A stretch of DNA of 64,000 nt from Bradyrhizobium liaoningense (GCF_018130825.1 NZ_JAFCJS010000001.1:1178001-1242000); one strand, 5' to 3'; counted from the stretch's first letter, positions 1 to 9,620 are shown. Notes: a model not told the origin generated them from the sequence alone. A program made the numbers and translations.

Positions 1-202
1 CCGGCGCCAGGATGTCCAGGGCCGCCCCGCTTTTACCTCTAAAGCCGGAGGCGGAGGCCGCCCGCTTCACGAGGTCGACAGCGCTTCCGAGCGCCTTGGC
101 CGTCGCCGGGCCGAGCTTCAGGCCGTCGTCGCAGAACACGACCAGGATGCCACGGGCGGCAGCAGACAACGGGACGAAGCCGACCTTGATGGCATCGGAC
201 AT
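1..202 (-). CDS. pepA: Leucyl aminopeptidase PepA, N-terminal part
   Basis: Partial gene running off the left edge; only about the first 67 residues are present. The reading from an ATG at 202 starts [12 protein letters not shown] and continues into [19 protein letters not shown], which fits the N-terminal (non-catalytic) macro-like domain of M17 leucyl aminopeptidases. A clear GGAGGAG Shine-Dalgarno lies just upstream of the ATG, which decides the start. The family is cytosolic, binds two metal ions in the C-terminal domain (not in the window) and removes N-terminal amino acids from peptides. It is divergent from lptF, a neighbourhood common in Alphaproteobacteria, and this supports the call. 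The catalytic part cannot be checked here. Confidence 0.8.
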   Translation of the reverse strand, partial: MSDAIKVGFVPLSAAARGILVVFCDDGLKLGPATAKALGSAVDLVKRAASASGFRGKSGAALDILAP

Positions 203-540
203 GGGTAACTCCTCCAAAACATGGGGCTTTTTGCCGTTCTGCGGTCCCGGCCACAGGCCGGAGCTGAACGACGATTCACTGGACTTTACCCACTATGGGC
301 CACCGGCCCGGCAGATGCCAAGCACCGCCGTGGCCGCCAGGCCACATCGAGCGAAATATTAACCATATATTGAGGGTGCCACGGGGCAGCCATTTTGTTG
401 ACGGATCAACGGGATGGTAGTGAGAGAGTAAGCCGGTGGAAGCGGTGGTTGGCCGACCTTGGGGATCCCCTGACCGGGATTGGTCGGACAGCCGGAGTTG
501 CGGCCTGCAGTGGGGCTTGGTGGGATTCGTGCGGTAGCGC
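203..540. other. Divergent intergenic region pepA/lptF
   Basis: 338 nt without a convincing gene. It must hold the divergent promoters of pepA and the lptF-rsmA run. A TTGACG hexamer occurs at 398-403 but I see no good -10 box at the expected distance, so no promoter is called. An open frame at 12-362 has no coding support. Confidence 0.5.
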
Positions 541-1710
541 ATGGGGTCGATCGATAGGTATATTTTCCGCACGACGCTGGCGTCGTTTGCGCTGGTCCTG
601 GTCAGCCTCACCGGCGTGATCTGGATTACGCAGGCGTTGCGCGGCATCGACCTGATGACGAGCCAAGGTCAGACCATCCTTACCTTCCTCGGCATCACCA
701 GCCTCGTCATTCCGGCGCTGGTCCTGATCATCTCGCCGATCGCGCTGATGATCGCGATCTCGCACACGCTGAACAAGCTCGCGACCGATTCCGAGATCAT
801 CGTGATGAATGCCGCCGGCTTCTCGCCGTTCCGGCTGTTCTATCCGTTCTTCTACGCCACCTGCGTGGTGGCGGCGCTGGTCGCCTTCATCGCGGCCTAT
901 CTGGCGCCCGACGGCATGCGGCGGATCAAGCAGTGGGACGCCGAGATCACCGCCGACGTGCTCACCAACATCCTCCAGCCCGGCCGCTTCGCCCAGCTCG
1001 ACAAGAACCTGACGATCCGGATCCGCGAGCGGCAGCCCGGCGGCATCCTGGCCGGCATCTTCATCGACGACCGCCGCGATCCGAACGAGCGCGTCTCGAT
1101 CGTCGCCGAGCAGGGCGAGGTCGTGAAGAACGAGAACGGCTCGTTCCTGGTGCTGAAGGACGGCAACCTGCAGCGCTTCGAGGCCGGCAAGCGCGATCCC
1201 GCGCTGGTGGCGTTCGGGCGCTACGGCTTCGACATGTCGAAGTTCGGCAATCAGGGCCGTGACGTCACCCTCGGCATCCGCGAGCGCTATCTCTGGGAGC
1301 TGTTCTCGCCATCCGAGGACGATCCCGTCTACAAGCAGATTCCCGGGCAGTTCCGCTCAGCCCTGCACGACAGCCTGCTCGCGCCGGTCTATCCCTTTGC
1401 CTTTGCGGTGCTGACCTTCGCCTTCCTGGGTGCGCCTCGCACCACCCGCCAGAGCCGCAACTTCTCGATCGGCTCCTCGATCTTCGCGGTGTTCGGCCTG
1501 CGCATGGCCGGCTTCGCCTGCTCGGTGATGGCGGTGAAATCGCCGGGGGCTGTGCTCGTTCAATACGCGATGGTCATCGGCGCCATCGGCATCGGGCTGT
1601 GGATGATCATCGGCGGCATCGTGGTCGAACCGCCTCCCCGCCTCGTGGAGGCCATCAACAGGTCCAACGCACGCATTGCGCGGCTGTTCGGACGGCCGGC
1701 CACAGCATGA
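541..1710 (+). CDS. lptF: LPS export ABC transporter permease LptF
   Basis: 389 residues, the usual size of YjgP/YjgQ permeases. Three hydrophobic segments at about 13-35, 52-75 and 98-120 precede a periplasmic beta-jellyroll region (about 125-275), followed by three more membrane segments. The opening MGSIDRYIFRTTLASF and the TDSEIIVMNAAG segment of the cytoplasmic coupling loop are typical of LptF. With LptG and the LptB ATPase (not here) it pulls lipopolysaccharide out of the inner membrane and passes it to LptC/A/D. It is first of a tight run; its stop overlaps the start of lptG by the sequence ATGA, so translational coupling is likely. The order lptF-lptG-lptD supports this identity rather than LptG. 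Confidence 0.95.
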   Translation: MGSIDRYIFRTTLASFALVLVSLTGVIWITQALRGIDLMTSQGQTILTFLGITSLVIPALVLIISPIALMIAISHTLNKLATDSEIIVMNAAGFSPFRLFYPFFYATCVVAALVAFIAAYLAPDGMRRIKQWDAEITADVLTNILQPGRFAQLDKNLTIRIRERQPGGILAGIFIDDRRDPNERVSIVAEQGEVVKNENGSFLVLKDGNLQRFEAGKRDPALVAFGRYGFDMSKFGNQGRDVTLGIRERYLWELFSPSEDDPVYKQIPGQFRSALHDSLLAPVYPFAFAVLTFAFLGAPRTTRQSRNFSIGSSIFAVFGLRMAGFACSVMAVKSPGAVLVQYAMVIGAIGIGLWMIIGGIVVEPPPRLVEAINRSNARIARLFGRPATA

Positions 1711-2804
1711 GCATGCTCACCAACACACTCGGGCGCTATTTCGCCGGCCGCTTCGTCGTCGCGGCGCTCGGCGTGTTCGCGAGCATTTTCCTGCTGCTGG
1801 TGCTGGTCGACTACATCGAGATGGTGCGCAAGACTTCCGGCCTTGCATCCGCCTCCGCGATCATGGTGGCCGAGACCTCGCTCTTCCGGGTGCCGCAGCT
1901 TCTGGAGAAGCTGACGCCGTTCTGCATGCTGATCGGCGCCATGACCTGCTATCTCGCCCTCTCCCGCCGGCTCGAGCTCGTTGTGGCGCGCGCCGCCGGC
2001 ATCTCGGCCTGGCAGTTCATCTCGCCGGCGCTCGGGAGCGCGCTCGTGATCGGGGTCATCGCCACCGTCGCGTACAATCCGATGTCGGCCAATCTGCGCG
2101 AGCTCTCCAAGCGCATGGAAGCGGAGCTGTTCGGTTCGGCACCCGGCGGCGGCATCCAGGACGCCTCCGGCTTCTGGCTCAATCAGGTGACCAGCGACGG
2201 CCAGACCATCATCAACGCCGCGCGCAGCGAGCAGCAGGGCATCCGACTCACCGGTCTCACACTGTTCCGGTTTGACACACAGCAGCACTTCAAGGAGCGC
2301 GTCGAGGCGCGCGAAGCCACGCTCGAGGCCGGCCATTGGCTGTTCAAGGGCGTCCGCCGCTTCACGCTGGACGGGCCGCCGGTCGACCAGGCCAGCCTGG
2401 AGATTCCGACGACGCTGACCGAGGCCCAGGTCCGTAACAGCTTTTCCACACCCGAGACTGTGTCCTTTTGGCAACTACCGAGCTACATCCGCTCTTCCGA
2501 AAGCTCAGGCTTCGCGACAGCCGGATATCGACTCCAGTATCAGAAGCTCCTGGCGCAGCCGTTTTTGCTCGCCGCCATGGTGATGCTCGCGGCCTCCGTG
2601 TCGTTGCGCTTCTTCCGGATGGGCGGCGTGCAGAAGATGGTTTTGAGTGGCGTGGGCGCAGGCTTTCTGCTCTACGTTCTGTCGAAAGTAACTGAGGACT
2701 TGAGCAAGGCTGAGTTAATGCATCCGATCGCTGCGGCGTGGTTGCCCGTTGTTGTGGGCGGCCTCACCGGCTTTTTGGCCTTGCTCTATCAGGAGGACGG
2801 TTAG
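1707..2804 (+). CDS. lptG: LPS export ABC transporter permease LptG
   Basis: 365 residues from the ATG at 1707, which overlaps the lptF stop; an in-frame upstream ATG at 1599 lies inside lptF and is not credible. Same layout as LptF: three N-terminal membrane segments, a periplasmic jellyroll domain (about 125-260), three C-terminal membrane segments. It forms the LptF-LptG heterodimer that, with LptB2, drives LPS extraction from the inner membrane. The stop codon TAG (2802-2804) shares its G with the GTG start of lptD, so this pair also looks coupled. The sequence AELMHPIAAAWLPVVVGG near the C-terminus is a characteristic last-helix region of LptG. Confidence 0.95.
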   Translation: MSMLTNTLGRYFAGRFVVAALGVFASIFLLLVLVDYIEMVRKTSGLASASAIMVAETSLFRVPQLLEKLTPFCMLIGAMTCYLALSRRLELVVARAAGISAWQFISPALGSALVIGVIATVAYNPMSANLRELSKRMEAELFGSAPGGGIQDASGFWLNQVTSDGQTIINAARSEQQGIRLTGLTLFRFDTQQHFKERVEAREATLEAGHWLFKGVRRFTLDGPPVDQASLEIPTTLTEAQVRNSFSTPETVSFWQLPSYIRSSESSGFATAGYRLQYQKLLAQPFLLAAMVMLAASVSLRFFRMGGVQKMVLSGVGAGFLLYVLSKVTEDLSKAELMHPIAAAWLPVVVGGLTGFLALLYQEDG

Positions 2805-5293
2805 TGACTGCCGTCCAACGAGGGCGCGTGTCTCGTTTGACGCGGCGTACTTTGGTGCGCGCGAACGGGGGTGGCTTGTCTATTCGCAGGCTCCTGCTGG
2901 CTGTTGCCGCCGTGGCATCGCTCGGCGGGCTGATCGACGTTGCCGCCGTGGCCCCCGCCTCTGCCCAGAGCTTCACCTACAATCCGCTGCCGCCGCGTCC
3001 GAAGCCGCCGAAGGTCGCCAACGACAACCAGATGCTGGTTCAGGCGACCGAGGTCGACTACGACTACAACAATTCGCGCGTTTCCGCGGTCGGCAACGTC
3101 CAGCTGTTCTACAACGGCACCAGCGTCGAGGCCGACAGGGTCATCTACGACCAGAAGACCAAGCGGCTTCATGCCGAAGGCAACATCCGCATGACGGATG
3201 CCGACGGCAAGATCACCTATGCCGAGATCATGGATCTCTCCGACGACTACCGCGACGGTTTCGTCGATTCGCTGCGCGTGGACACCGCCGACCAGACCCG
3301 CATGGCCGCGAGCCGCGCCGACCGCTCCAGCGGCAACTACACGGTGTTCGAGAACGGCGTCTACACGGCCTGCGCGCCGTGTAAGGACGATCCGAAGAAG
3401 CCGCCGCTGTGGCAGGTCAAGGGTGCCCGCATCATCCACGACCAGCAGGAGAAGATGCTGTATTTCGAGACGGCGCAGCTCGAGTTCTTCGGCGTGCCGC
3501 TCGCCTACATGCCCTACTTCTCGACGCCCGACCCGACCGTGAAGCGCAAGACCGGCTTCCTGATGCCGGGCTTCACCTCCTACACGACGTTCGGCTACGG
3601 CGTGGAAGTCCCGTTCTACTGGGCGATCGCGCCCGACATGGACATGACCTTCAGCCCGCGCATCACGTCCAAGCAGGGCGTGCTGTTCCAGACCGAATTC
3701 CGCCAGCGCCTGATGGACGGCGCCTACCAGATCCGCCTCTACGGCATCGACCAGCTCGATCAGAAGCAGTTCTCCGGCCTGCCCGGTGACCGCCAGTTCC
3801 GCGGCGGCGTCGAGACCAAGGGCCAGTTCGCGCTCAACGACAAATGGGTCTGGGGCTGGGACGGCGTCCTGCTGTCCGACTATTATTTCATGTCGGATTA
3901 CCGCCTCGCGCAGTACCGCGATCCGCTCGGCTCGTTCCTGAACCTGCCGACCGACGCGCTGTCGCAGCTCTATCTGACCGGCGTCGGCAATCGCAGCTTC
4001 TTCGACGCGCGGACAATGTACTGGCTGAGCTTCTCGGGCAACCAGAGCCAGGTGCCGGTCGTCTATCCCGTGATCGATTACTCGAACGTGCTCAACTATC
4101 CGGTGTTCGGCGGCGAGTTCAGCTACAAGACCAATTTCGTGAACCTGTCGCGCGAGACCGCGGTGTTCGATCCGATCACGACGCTCGCCAACACCAACGG
4201 CCTGTGCACCACCACCTCGGCCGATCCGCTCGCGCGGACGCCGTCGCAGTGCCTGCTGCGCGGCTTCCCCGGCACCTACACTCGCCTCACCGCCGAAGCG
4301 CAGTGGCGCAAGTCCTATACCGATCCGTTCGGCCAGATCTGGACGCCGTTCGCCAGCCTGCGCGCCGACGCGATCAATTCCTCGGTCTCCAACCAGCCGG
4401 GCGTGTCGAACTATCTGCCCGTCGGCGACACCCAGGCATTCCGCCTGATGCCGACCGTCGGCCTCGAATACCGCTACCCCTTCATCAACGTTCAGCCCTG
4501 GGGCTCGACCACCATCGAGCCGATCGCGCAGATCATCATCCGCCCGAACGAGACCTATGCCGGCAAGCTGCCGAACGAGGACGCGCAGAGCATGGTGTTC
4601 GACGCCTCGAACCTGTTCAGCGTCGACAAGTTCTCCGGCTACGACCGCGTCGAGGGCGGCGGCCGCGCCAATGTCGGCGTGCAGTCCACCACGCAGTTCG
4701 ACAGGGGCGGCGCCGTCAAGGTGCTGTTCGGCGAGTCCTACCAGCTGTTCGGCCTGAACTCCTTCGCGGTCCGGGACTCCATCAACACGGGCTTGGATTC
4801 CGGTCTCGACAAGCCGCGCTCGGATTACGTCGCCAGCGCCAGCTACTCGCCCAACCGCACCTACACCTTCAGCGTCCGCTCCCGCATGGACGAGCAGACC
4901 TGGAACGTGCAGCGCTTCGAGGCCGAAGGCCGCGCCAATTTCGATCGGTGGTCGATCAGCATGCTGTACGGCAATTACGCGGCGCAGCCGGAGCTCGGCT
5001 ACCTGACGCGCCGCGAGGGCATCCTGACCTCGGGCTCGCTGAAGGTCGCGACCAACTGGGTGGTGACGGGTTCGGCGCGCTGGGACCTCGAGGCCAACAA
5101 GATCAACCAGTATGTGCTCGGCGCCGGCTATGTCGACGATTGCTTCGTGCTGGCGGCTAACTATGTAACCTCGTACAGCTACTCCGCGGGCACGACCCCG
5201 CCCACGCTGAGCCACGCGTTCATGTTCCAGATCGGTCTGCGCACGCTGGCGACCTCGTCGACGACCAGCAGTTCCGCCGGCGGCTTCCAGTGA
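2804..5293 (+). CDS. lptD: LPS-assembly outer membrane protein LptD
   Basis: 829 residues. I chose the GTG at 2804 because AGGAGG at 2791-2796 sits 7 nt upstream; an in-frame ATG at 2738 lies deep in lptG. A hydrophobic signal segment ends near ASA-QSF. The N-terminal third is an OstA/LptA-like beta-jellyroll (MLVQATEVDYDYNNSRVSAV, VEADRVIYDQKTKRLHAEG), the rest a large outer-membrane barrel rich in alternating aromatic strands and ending near FMFQIGLRTL. Cysteines occur as TACAPC in the jellyroll/barrel linker and again in NGLC, SQCLL and DDCF, consistent with the inter-domain disulfides known for LptD, though pairing cannot be read from sequence. With lipoprotein LptE it inserts LPS into the outer leaflet. 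Confidence 0.95.
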   Translation: MTAVQRGRVSRLTRRTLVRANGGGLSIRRLLLAVAAVASLGGLIDVAAVAPASAQSFTYNPLPPRPKPPKVANDNQMLVQATEVDYDYNNSRVSAVGNVQLFYNGTSVEADRVIYDQKTKRLHAEGNIRMTDADGKITYAEIMDLSDDYRDGFVDSLRVDTADQTRMAASRADRSSGNYTVFENGVYTACAPCKDDPKKPPLWQVKGARIIHDQQEKMLYFETAQLEFFGVPLAYMPYFSTPDPTVKRKTGFLMPGFTSYTTFGYGVEVPFYWAIAPDMDMTFSPRITSKQGVLFQTEFRQRLMDGAYQIRLYGIDQLDQKQFSGLPGDRQFRGGVETKGQFALNDKWVWGWDGVLLSDYYFMSDYRLAQYRDPLGSFLNLPTDALSQLYLTGVGNRSFFDARTMYWLSFSGNQSQVPVVYPVIDYSNVLNYPVFGGEFSYKTNFVNLSRETAVFDPITTLANTNGLCTTTSADPLARTPSQCLLRGFPGTYTRLTAEAQWRKSYTDPFGQIWTPFASLRADAINSSVSNQPGVSNYLPVGDTQAFRLMPTVGLEYRYPFINVQPWGSTTIEPIAQIIIRPNETYAGKLPNEDAQSMVFDASNLFSVDKFSGYDRVEGGGRANVGVQSTTQFDRGGAVKVLFGESYQLFGLNSFAVRDSINTGLDSGLDKPRSDYVASASYSPNRTYTFSVRSRMDEQTWNVQRFEAEGRANFDRWSISMLYGNYAAQPELGYLTRREGILTSGSLKVATNWVVTGSARWDLEANKINQYVLGAGYVDDCFVLAANYVTSYSYSAGTTPPTLSHAFMFQIGLRTLATSSTTSSSAGGFQ

Positions 5294-5361
5294 ACGGTTT
5301 GAAGTGACGGCCGCGCGGTCCCGATCGCAGGTTCACCGCGGCTGACATACGAGCGACAACA

Positions 5362-6297
5362 ATGACTACTCCATTGCCTGCCTTCCGCGTCCTCCTCGCC
5401 ATCGGTGCCGGGCTGGTCCTGACCGGCCTGCCCGCGCCGTCGCGCGCGCAGAACATCGTCGTCATGGTCAACGGCGATCCGATCACCGATTTCGACATCG
5501 ACCAGCGCGCCAAGCTCGACCAGCTGACGACGCAGAAGGCTCCGGCCCGGCAGGAGGTCATCAACGAGCTGATCGACGACAGGGTGAAGCTCAAGGAGGG
5601 CAAGAAATACGGCGTCGATCCCGGTGTCAGCGACATCAACCAGTCCTACGAGGGCATGGCGCAACGCATGCGCATCTCGCCGGATCAGCTGACCAAGTCC
5701 CTCGAAGCCAAGGGCGTCCGACCTGAAACCCTGAAGGGCCGCATGAAGGCCGAGATGGTCTGGACCAGCCTCGTGCGCGGCCGCTTCAAGGAGAAGCTGC
5801 TGGTCGGCGAGCGCGACGTCGCCCAGGCCGTCCAGGCCCAGACCGGCGACAAGCTGCAGGTCGAGGGCACCGAATACAAGATGCAGCCCATCGTGCTGAT
5901 CGTGCCGCGCGGCTCGTCCCCGGCCTTCCAGGAGACGCGGCTGAAGGAAGCCGAGCAGTATCGCTCCCGCGTCGGAAGCTGCGAGGAAGCCAATTCGCTG
6001 TTCCGCTCGACGCCGAACGCCACCATCCGCGAGGCCGTCACCAAGACGACGGCCGACCTGCCCGAGGCGCTGCGCAAGGTGCTCGACGACACTCCGATCG
6101 GCCATCTGACCGCGCCGGAGGTGACCAAGGCGGGCATCGAGATGGTGGTGCTGTGCTCGCGCAAGCCGACCATGATCGACACGCCGAAGAAGCGCGAGGT
6201 CCGCGAGAAGATGTACCAGGAGAAGTACGAGAAGACCCAGAAGGCCTATCTCGAAGAGCTCCGCAAGGCGGCGATGATCGAATATCGCAACCGCTGA
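5362..6297 (+). CDS. surA: SurA-type periplasmic chaperone / peptidyl-prolyl isomerase
   Basis: 311 residues. A signal peptide ends around SRA-QN (residues 28-31). Residues about 30-150 match the SurA N-terminal chaperone domain (IVVMVNGDPITDFDIDQRAK, then ARQEVINELIDDRVKLKEGKK). The region about 170-275 looks like one diverged parvulin-like domain (LPEALRKVLDDTPIGHLTAP, then GIEMVVLCSRK); E. coli SurA has two, so this is a short form. Catalytic activity is not assured. It likely escorts outer-membrane proteins such as LptD through the periplasm, and its place directly after lptD fits. Its TGA overlaps the ATG of pdxA. Confidence 0.85.
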   Translation: MTTPLPAFRVLLAIGAGLVLTGLPAPSRAQNIVVMVNGDPITDFDIDQRAKLDQLTTQKAPARQEVINELIDDRVKLKEGKKYGVDPGVSDINQSYEGMAQRMRISPDQLTKSLEAKGVRPETLKGRMKAEMVWTSLVRGRFKEKLLVGERDVAQAVQAQTGDKLQVEGTEYKMQPIVLIVPRGSSPAFQETRLKEAEQYRSRVGSCEEANSLFRSTPNATIREAVTKTTADLPEALRKVLDDTPIGHLTAPEVTKAGIEMVVLCSRKPTMIDTPKKREVREKMYQEKYEKTQKAYLEELRKAAMIEYRNR

Positions 6298-7322
6298 TGG
6301 CCGACGCCCCGATCAAGCCCCTCGCCCTGACCCTGGGAGAGCCCGCGGGCATCGGCCCCGACATCACGATTGCAGCCTGGCTGCGGCGCCGTGAGTTGAA
6401 CCTGCCCGCCTTCTACCTGCTCGGCGATGAGGCCTTCGTCGCGCGGCGCGCGGAGGTCATCGGCAAGGCGCTCGGCGCCGGGATCCGGATCGCCTCGGTG
6501 AGCCCCGCTGAGGCCGCGGCCGCTTTCGCCGATGCCCTGCCCGTGGTCGCGACCGGCGTGCGCGCGACGGCCGAGCCCGGCAAGCCCGACGCCACCAGCG
6601 CGCCCGCCGCGCTCGCCTCGATCCGTCAGGCGGTCACGGATGTGCGCGAGGGGCGCGCCGGCGCCGTCGTCACCAATCCGATTGCCAAGAGCGTGCTCTA
6701 CCGCGCCGGCTTCCGTCATCCCGGCCACACCGAATTCCTCGCCGAGCTTGCCGCCGAGGACGGCCGCGTGCCGCAGCCGGTGATGATGCTGTGGTCGCCG
6801 CGGCTCGCCGTGGTGCCGGTAACCATCCACGTCTCCTTGCGGGAGGCGCTGAGCCAGCTCACCAGCGAATTGATCGTCTCGACCGTGCGCATCGTCGCGA
6901 GCGAGCTGAAATCCCGCTTCGGCATCGCGCGGCCGCGCATCGCGATCTCCGGCCTCAATCCGCATGCCGGCGAGGACGGCTCGCTCGGCCATGAGGAGCA
7001 GACGGTGATTGCGCCGGCGCTCAAGGTGCTACGCAATGACGGCATCGAGGCCAGGGGGCCGCTGCCAGCCGACACCATGTTCCACGAAGCTGCGCGCAAC
7101 CTCTATGACTGCGCGGTCTGCATGTATCACGACCAGGCGCTGATCCCGATCAAGACCGTCGCCTTCGACGACGCGGTCAACGTCACGCTCGGCCTGCCCT
7201 TCATCCGCACTTCGCCCGATCACGGCACCGCCTTCGACATCGCCGGCACCGCCAAGGCCAATCCGGCCAGCCTGATCGCGGCGCTGCAGCTTGCAAGCCG
7301 CATGGCGGCTGCGAAAACCTGA
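6297..7322 (+). CDS. pdxA: 4-hydroxythreonine-4-phosphate dehydrogenase
   Basis: 341 residues from the ATG at 6297, which overlaps the surA TGA (TGATG). The start [20 protein letters not shown] carries the family GEPAGIGP motif. Metal-binding histidines are visible in [24 protein letters not shown] and the neighbourhood of [11 protein letters not shown]. PdxA oxidises 4-phosphohydroxy-L-threonine with NAD in the DXP-dependent route to pyridoxal phosphate. The pdxA-rsmA pairing is widespread in Proteobacteria. The final A of its stop codon is also the first base of the rsmA start. Confidence 0.95.
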   Translation: MADAPIKPLALTLGEPAGIGPDITIAAWLRRRELNLPAFYLLGDEAFVARRAEVIGKALGAGIRIASVSPAEAAAAFADALPVVATGVRATAEPGKPDATSAPAALASIRQAVTDVREGRAGAVVTNPIAKSVLYRAGFRHPGHTEFLAELAAEDGRVPQPVMMLWSPRLAVVPVTIHVSLREALSQLTSELIVSTVRIVASELKSRFGIARPRIAISGLNPHAGEDGSLGHEEQTVIAPALKVLRNDGIEARGPLPADTMFHEAARNLYDCAVCMYHDQALIPIKTVAFDDAVNVTLGLPFIRTSPDHGTAFDIAGTAKANPASLIAALQLASRMAAAKT

Positions 7323-8179
7323 TGAGCGCGATTGACGACCTCCCGCCGCTGCGCGAGGTCATTCGCCAGCACGCGCTGTCGGCCAGGAAATCGCTCGGTC
7401 AGAATTTTCTGCTCGACCTCAACCTCACCGCGCGCATTGCGCGCGCGGCCGCGCCGCTCGAAGACTCCACCATCGTCGAGATCGGCCCGGGCCCCGGCGG
7501 GCTGACGCGCGCCCTGCTCGCGCTCGGCGCCCGGCGCGTCATCGCGATCGAGCACGACGAGCGCGCGATCCCGGCCTTGCGGGATATTTCCGCCCGCTAT
7601 CCTGACAGGCTCGAGATCGTGCATGGCGATGCCATGACGTTCGACCCGCGTCCGCTGCTCTCGGGCGAACGCGCAAAGATCGTCGCCAACCTGCCCTACA
7701 ACATCGCGACCCAGCTTCTCATCAATTGGCTCACGATCGAACCCTGGCCGCCCTGGTACGACATGATGGTGCTGATGTTCCAGCGCGAGGTCGGCGAGCG
7801 CATCGTCGCGCGTGAGGATGAAGAGGCCTATGGCCGTCTCGGCGTGCTCGCCAACTGGCGCTGTGAGACCAAGATCCTGTTCGATATTTCGCCGTCCGCC
7901 TTCGTGCCGCCGCCGAAGGTCACCTCCTCCGTCGTGCGCCTCAAGCCGCGCGCGGAGCCGCTCCCGTGCGATCGCAGGCTGCTCGAGCAGGTCGCGGCCG
8001 CCGCCTTCGGCCAGCGCCGCAAGATGCTGCGCCAGAGCCTGAAATCGCTGGGCGTCGATCCCGCGCGACTTGCCGCTGCCGCCGGCGTCGATGCGACGCG
8101 GCGCGCCGAGACGATTCCGATTTCAGGCTTTGTTGCCATGGCCCGTGAATTGGCGGATATACGCAACGAAGAAGCATGA
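7322..8179 (+). CDS. rsmA: 16S rRNA (adenine1518/1519-N6)-dimethyltransferase RsmA (KsgA)
   Basis: 285 residues. The sequence shows [10 protein letters not shown] near the N-terminus, the SAM-binding motif [15 protein letters not shown] and the catalytic NLPYNIATQ motif. The enzyme dimethylates two adenines in helix 45 of 16S rRNA late in 30S assembly. It starts within the stop of pdxA (TGATG) and is last of the run lptF-rsmA. Its own TGA stop at 8177-8179 lies inside a palindromic repeat (8173-8220), so the repeat appears to define the C-terminus. Confidence 0.95.
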   Translation: MSAIDDLPPLREVIRQHALSARKSLGQNFLLDLNLTARIARAAAPLEDSTIVEIGPGPGGLTRALLALGARRVIAIEHDERAIPALRDISARYPDRLEIVHGDAMTFDPRPLLSGERAKIVANLPYNIATQLLINWLTIEPWPPWYDMMVLMFQREVGERIVAREDEEAYGRLGVLANWRCETKILFDISPSAFVPPPKVTSSVVRLKPRAEPLPCDRRLLEQVAAAAFGQRRKMLRQSLKSLGVDPARLAAAAGVDATRRAETIPISGFVAMARELADIRNEEA

Positions 8180-8220
8180 TCCGGAAAAGTGCGAAGCGGT
8201 TTTCCGAAAGAGATCATGCT
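8173..8220. repeat. Dispersed palindrome, copy 1 (ATCCGGAAAAG family)
   Basis: Near-perfect inverted repeat: AGCATGATC at 8173-8181 pairs with GATCATGCT at 8212-8220, and CGGAAAA with TTTTCCG inside. A second copy lies at 20999-21043. The element includes the rsmA stop codon. I know similar ATCCGGAAAAG palindromes as common intergenic repeats in Bradyrhizobium and relatives; that is recall, not a search. Confidence 0.85.
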
Positions 8221-8251
8221 CAAACAATGAGCTAATTTCGGAGGAAGGAAT

Positions 8252-9310
8252 ATGGCGTTGATGCGTCGGCAATCCCTGGTCAAGTTCGATGCGCCGCTGT
8301 GCGAGACCATCGTCGACACGCCGAAGCCGCAAGGCCGCGAGGTCCTCGTCCGCATCGAGCGCTGCGGCCTCTGCCATTCCGACCTGCACATCCAGGACGG
8401 CTATGCCGATCTCGGCGGCGGCAAGAAGCTCGACACCACGCGCGGCATGACGCTGCCCTTCACGCTCGGCCACGAGATCGCGGGCGTCGTCGACGAGGTC
8501 GGCCCTGACGTTCCCGCCGGTCTGGTCGGCGCGAAGAAGGCCGTGTTTCCCTGGATCGGCTGCGGCCAGTGCCGCGACTGCGCCAATGGCGACGAGAACC
8601 TCTGCGCCAAGCAGCGCTTCCTCGGCGTCTCCATCGATGGCGGCTTTGCCACCCATGTGCTGGTGCCCGACGCAAAATACCTGCTCGACTACGATCCCCT
8701 TCCCGTCAACCAGGCCGCGACCCTGATGTGCTCGGGCGTCACCGCCTACGGCGCACTCAAGCGCCTGGTCGATCGTCCGCGCCAGCGTAACCTGCTGCTG
8801 ATCGGCCTCGGCGGCGTCGGCATGATGGGCCTGTCGTTCGCGCAGGCGATGTTCAAGCAGCCGATCACGGTCGCCGACCTCTCGCCGGCCGCGCGCGAGA
8901 CCGCGCTGAAGAACGGCGCGGCCGTCGCCTACGATCCGGCCGAGCCGGAAGTGATCCGCCGCATCCTGAAGGAGACCGAGGGCGGCTTCGACGAGGTCGT
9001 CGATTTCGCCGGCAACGAGAAGTCGATGGCCTTTGCGGTCGCGGTCGCCGCACGCGGCGGCAAGGTGGTGGTCTCCGGCCTGATGGGCGGCCAGTTCACG
9101 CTGCCGATGGTGCAATGGGTCTACAAGCGCCTGACCGTCGAAGGCTTCATGGTCGGCACGCTCGCCGAAGGCCATGAGCTGATGGCGCTCGCCCGCGCCG
9201 GCAAGATCAAGCCGACGCCAATGCGCGAGGAGCCGATGGGCGACGTGCAGAAATGGATCGACGAGCTTCGCGCCGGCAAGGTCGTCGGCCGCATCGTGCT
9301 GAAGAACTAG
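8252..9310 (+). CDS. Zinc-dependent alcohol dehydrogenase
   Basis: 352 residues, medium-chain dehydrogenase/reductase family. Catalytic-zinc ligands are seen in CGLCHSDLHI and GHEIAGVV; the structural-zinc lobe has the four-cysteine pattern CGQCRDCANGDENLC. The Rossmann motif GLGGVGMMG follows in the C-terminal half, so it is NAD(P)-dependent. It should oxidise alcohols or reduce aldehydes in the cytosol; the substrate cannot be told from sequence. GGAGGAAGG just upstream gives a strong ribosome site. It stands alone after a palindromic repeat and breaks the frequent rsmA-gmk neighbourhood, so it looks like an accessory gene. Confidence 0.9.
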   Translation: MALMRRQSLVKFDAPLCETIVDTPKPQGREVLVRIERCGLCHSDLHIQDGYADLGGGKKLDTTRGMTLPFTLGHEIAGVVDEVGPDVPAGLVGAKKAVFPWIGCGQCRDCANGDENLCAKQRFLGVSIDGGFATHVLVPDAKYLLDYDPLPVNQAATLMCSGVTAYGALKRLVDRPRQRNLLLIGLGGVGMMGLSFAQAMFKQPITVADLSPAARETALKNGAAVAYDPAEPEVIRRILKETEGGFDEVVDFAGNEKSMAFAVAVAARGGKVVVSGLMGGQFTLPMVQWVYKRLTVEGFMVGTLAEGHELMALARAGKIKPTPMREEPMGDVQKWIDELRAGKVVGRIVLKN

Positions 9311-9392
9311 GGTGCGAGGAACCTGAAGCTCCCTGCGGCGAGATCGAATGTCTCGCCGCGGAACACCGGCGGCTACGCTGCGTTGGCAGCAC

Positions 9393-9620
9393 ATGTCCAT
9401 ACGTTGCACCGTCGAGAGCGCATTCTTCATTGCCTGGAGCTGCCTGGAGCAGAGCGGCGAGCTCGGCACGCCGGACGAGACCGCAAACTTTCTTCTCGAC
9501 ACCATCGAAGCCCAGCTCAGGAAGGGCGAACGCCGGCAGTTGATGCTCGCGAACCGGGCGATCGACGCCTGGCGCGCGCACGCGGCCACGCGCCGGCCGC
9601 ATGAGGCGCGCTTCGGATGA
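9393..9620 (+). CDS. Small hypothetical protein
   Basis: 75 residues from the ATG at 9393: MSIRCTVESAFFIAWSCLEQ, then an acidic/amphipathic stretch (GTPDETANFLLDTIEAQLRK) and an Arg-rich C-terminus. No signal peptide and no membrane segment. It looks like a small helical cytosolic protein of unknown function. The sequence reads like a natural protein with alternating hydrophobic and charged helix residues, and third-position GC is high, so I accept it. An upstream in-frame ATG at 9348 would add 15 residues but has poorer context. No recognisable domain. Confidence 0.6.
   Translation: MSIRCTVESAFFIAWSCLEQSGELGTPDETANFLLDTIEAQLRKGERRQLMLANRAIDAWRAHAATRRPHEARFG

Noticed and set aside
398..403. 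TTGACG as a -35 box for lptF
   Set aside because: No acceptable -10 sequence 16-18 nt downstream.
2801..5215. Open frame of 804 codons on the minus strand inside lptD
   Set aside because: Antisense to a certain LptD gene; composition is Arg/Val/Glu/Ala-rich without domains, typical of the opposite frame in high-GC DNA.
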